DNA of 64,000 bases. Origin: Gammaproteobacteria bacterium (lineage in GTDB: Bacteria; Pseudomonadota; Gammaproteobacteria; Ga0077536). The notes under the pieces are model-generated. The model did not search any database and was not told the DNA's origin. It saw only the letters and a program-made list of their open reading frames with translations. Positions 62,485-64,000 of this stretch are shown here, in pieces. The position numbers were made by a program, and so were the translations under genes. The stretch spans positions 247,000 to 310,999 of the forward strand of contig JACKNG010000008.1 of NCBI GenBank assembly GCA_024235015.1, read 5' to 3'. The number at the start of each line of letters is the position of its first letter. Within the stretch, counting starts at the first letter, position 1.

Positions 62485-63399
62485 ATGAAATACGGTCTCA
62501 TGCTCGGCGCCGACCGCGCCGCCGCCACCGTCGAAGCCGTCGCGACGATGGCCGAGCGCGCCGAGGCCGCCGGCTTCGACAGCCTGTGGATGGCCCACAT
62601 CCGTTCGCTCGACGCCATCTCCGCGCTGACCGTCGCCGCCACGCGCACCCGGCGCATCGAACTCGGCCCGGCGGTCACCCCGGTCTATCCGCGCCACCCC
62701 ATGGCCCTGGCCCAGCAGGCGCTGACCGCCAACCAGGCGGCGGCGGGCCGCTTCACCCTCGGCATCGGCGTCTCCCATCGGGTCGTGGTCGAAGGCATGC
62801 TGGGCCTGTCCTACGCGCGTCCGGCAGCCTACCTGCGCGATTATCTCGGCGCCCTGCTGCCGCTGTTGCAGGGCGAGGTCACCGACTACGCCGGCGAGCG
62901 TTTCCAGGTTCACGGCCTGCAGCTCGACGTCGTCGCGGCGCCGCCCGTGCGCCTGCTCGTCGCCGCGCTCGGGCCGGTCATGCTGAAGCTCGCCGGCCAC
63001 CTCGCCGATGGCACCCACACCTGGATGGTCGGGCCGCGCACGGTCGCCGCGCACATCGCGCCCGCGCTCGACGCCGCCGCGCGCACGGCTGGCCGGCCGG
63101 CGCCGCGCATCGTCGCCGGCCTGCCCATCGTGCTCACCACCAAGCCCGCCGCCGCGCGCGAGGCGATCGCCAGCGGGCTCGCCATCTACGGCCAGCTGCC
63201 GAGCTATCGCGCCATGCTCGACCGCGAGGGCGTTGCCGGCCCGGCCGACATCGCCCTGGTCGGCGACGAGGCCACCCTGGAAGCCGGCCTTGCCCGCCTC
63301 GCCGAGGCCGGGGTGACCGATTTCAACGCCGCCATCATGGACGTCGAGCACGGCGCCTTCGACCGCACCTTCGAGTTCCTCGCCGGGCGTCCCGCGTGA
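62485..63399 (+). CDS. LLM-class F420-dependent oxidoreductase
   Basis: A 304-residue bacterial-luciferase-like oxidoreductase: MKYGLMLGADRAAATVEAVA, AEAAGFDSLWMAHIRSLDAI, TRRIELGPAVTPVYPRHPMA and FTLGIGVSHRVVVEGMLG, as in F420-dependent enzymes. Start ATG has AAGGA upstream. F420 is well known in actinobacteria but also present in some proteobacteria; no cofactor biosynthesis gene is visible, so FMN use cannot be excluded. The next gene starts within its stop codon (GTGA). Confidence 0.85.
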   Translation: MKYGLMLGADRAAATVEAVATMAERAEAAGFDSLWMAHIRSLDAISALTVAATRTRRIELGPAVTPVYPRHPMALAQQALTANQAAAGRFTLGIGVSHRVVVEGMLGLSYARPAAYLRDYLGALLPLLQGEVTDYAGERFQVHGLQLDVVAAPPVRLLVAALGPVMLKLAGHLADGTHTWMVGPRTVAAHIAPALDAAARTAGRPAPRIVAGLPIVLTTKPAAAREAIASGLAIYGQLPSYRAMLDREGVAGPADIALVGDEATLEAGLARLAEAGVTDFNAAIMDVEHGAFDRTFEFLAGRPA

Positions 63400-64000
63400 A
63401 CGGCGCCCTCGCCGACGTCCTACCCGCACTGCAGGCCGATCTCCTCGCCTTCCTGCGCACCTTGGAAGAGGTCCAGCAGGATCTCCGCTTCGACGACGTC
63501 GGCGCCGCCCAGGCGAGGCTCGCGCAGGCCGGCGCGCCGGCCCTGGCGCGCGCGGCGGCGAGCCTGGCGGCAACCGACGCCGGGCCGGCCGACGCCGCCC
63601 TGCTGGAAACCCTGCGGCTCGCCGTGGAGCACCTCGTCACGGCCGACGACGTGTTCCGCCGCACGCGCGACGCGGCGAGTTTCGGCGCCGCTTTCATCGG
63701 TGCGCGCCGCCACCAGTGCCGGGCACTCGAGCTGCTCTACCGCCGGCGTCTTACCCTGCCCCTGCTTGAGCCCTACTTCCGGCTCGGCGGACCGCCGCCC
63801 GACGACGGCCATGGCTGCGGCATCCGCCACGTCGCCGCCGACGGCGGGCGCTGCGAGTACAGTGTCTACGTGCCGGAGTACTACGACTCCGCGCAGCATT
63901 GGCCGCTGATACTGTGCCTGCACGGCGGCTACGGTCATGGCGAGGAATACCTGTGGACCTGGTTGCGCGCGGCGCGCAGTCGGGGCTACCTGCTGCTGGC
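63396..64000 (+). CDS. Alpha/beta hydrolase, truncated at the window edge
   Basis: About 201 codons are visible with no stop. The GTG overlaps the oxidoreductase stop by four bases. The first 120 residues are helical and unlike any motif I know; then SVYVPEYYDS, WPLILCLHGGYGHGEEYLWT and SRGYLLL follow, the first strand and oxyanion loop (H-G-G) of an esterase or phospholipase/carboxylesterase-type hydrolase. The nucleophile lies beyond the edge. Probably an operon partner of the F420-type enzyme. Confidence 0.72.
   Translation, partial: MNGALADVLPALQADLLAFLRTLEEVQQDLRFDDVGAAQARLAQAGAPALARAAASLAATDAGPADAALLETLRLAVEHLVTADDVFRRTRDAASFGAAFIGARRHQCRALELLYRRRLTLPLLEPYFRLGGPPPDDGHGCGIRHVAADGGRCEYSVYVPEYYDSAQHWPLILCLHGGYGHGEEYLWTWLRAARSRGYLLL

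Overview
The window is a GC-rich stretch (about two thirds G+C by eye) of a bacterial chromosome, densely packed with genes and with no insertion sequence, phage or plasmid gene in sight. The gene order gacA/uvrY-like regulator, uvrC, pgsA, tRNA-Gly followed further on by tRNA-Cys and tRNA-Leu is the arrangement known from Gammaproteobacteria. A squalene-hopene cyclase, a PEP-CTERM protein, an RND efflux operon and many acyl-CoA genes fit a free-living, metabolically versatile gammaproteobacterium. I cannot name the genus.

Layout. 1-7150: end of a class III aminotransferase, a lipoprotein, an acyl-CoA ligase, a DUF2834/MmyB-type regulator pair with a shared palindrome, four copies of a GGTGYCTGACACC repeat, a beta-hydroxyacid dehydrogenase and rimO. 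7150-16750: an XRE regulator divergent from a three-domain transporter/acyltransferase/acyl-ACP synthetase, then a complete tripartite RND pump. 16750-27700: DsbA-like protein, two small envelope proteins, thioesterase, amino-acid permease, metY, FMN-dependent hydroxyacid oxidase with a CoA-binding protein, acyl-CoA dehydrogenase and squalene-hopene cyclase.

27700-40400 is the most unusual part. The cluster fadE - nudix - gacA-like - udgB - uvrC - pgsA runs on the minus strand into tRNA-Gly, which has its own sigma-70 promoter. The tRNA-Gly, tRNA-Cys and tRNA-Leu genes, adjacent in E. coli, are here separated by a glutamine synthetase-like / glutamine amidotransferase / PPOX block and by a PEP-CTERM gene. 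The PEP-CTERM gene has a sigma-54-type promoter and a duplicated upstream module. The amidotransferase appears to start at an AUU codon.

40400-64000: diguanylate cyclase, RidA-like and DUF169 proteins, enoyl-CoA hydratase, a cyclase-TPR protein beside a PP2C-type phosphatase with an atypical receiver, GST, hpaI-hpaH, 3-hydroxybutyrate dehydrogenase, patatin, a sterol-desaturase-like hydroxylase, a copper P-type ATPase, a beta-CASP RNase-like hydrolase, a second enoyl-CoA hydratase, a ferritin-like protein, a REP-like hairpin, a PQQ dehydrogenase with a fused cytochrome c, an exonuclease that seems to start at ACG, a TauD-type dioxygenase, another GST, an F420-type oxidoreductase and a truncated alpha/beta hydrolase. 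The common theme is acyl-CoA, aromatic and xenobiotic catabolism plus membrane lipid remodelling and efflux. All functional assignments are from reading motifs in the translations; no database search was possible.
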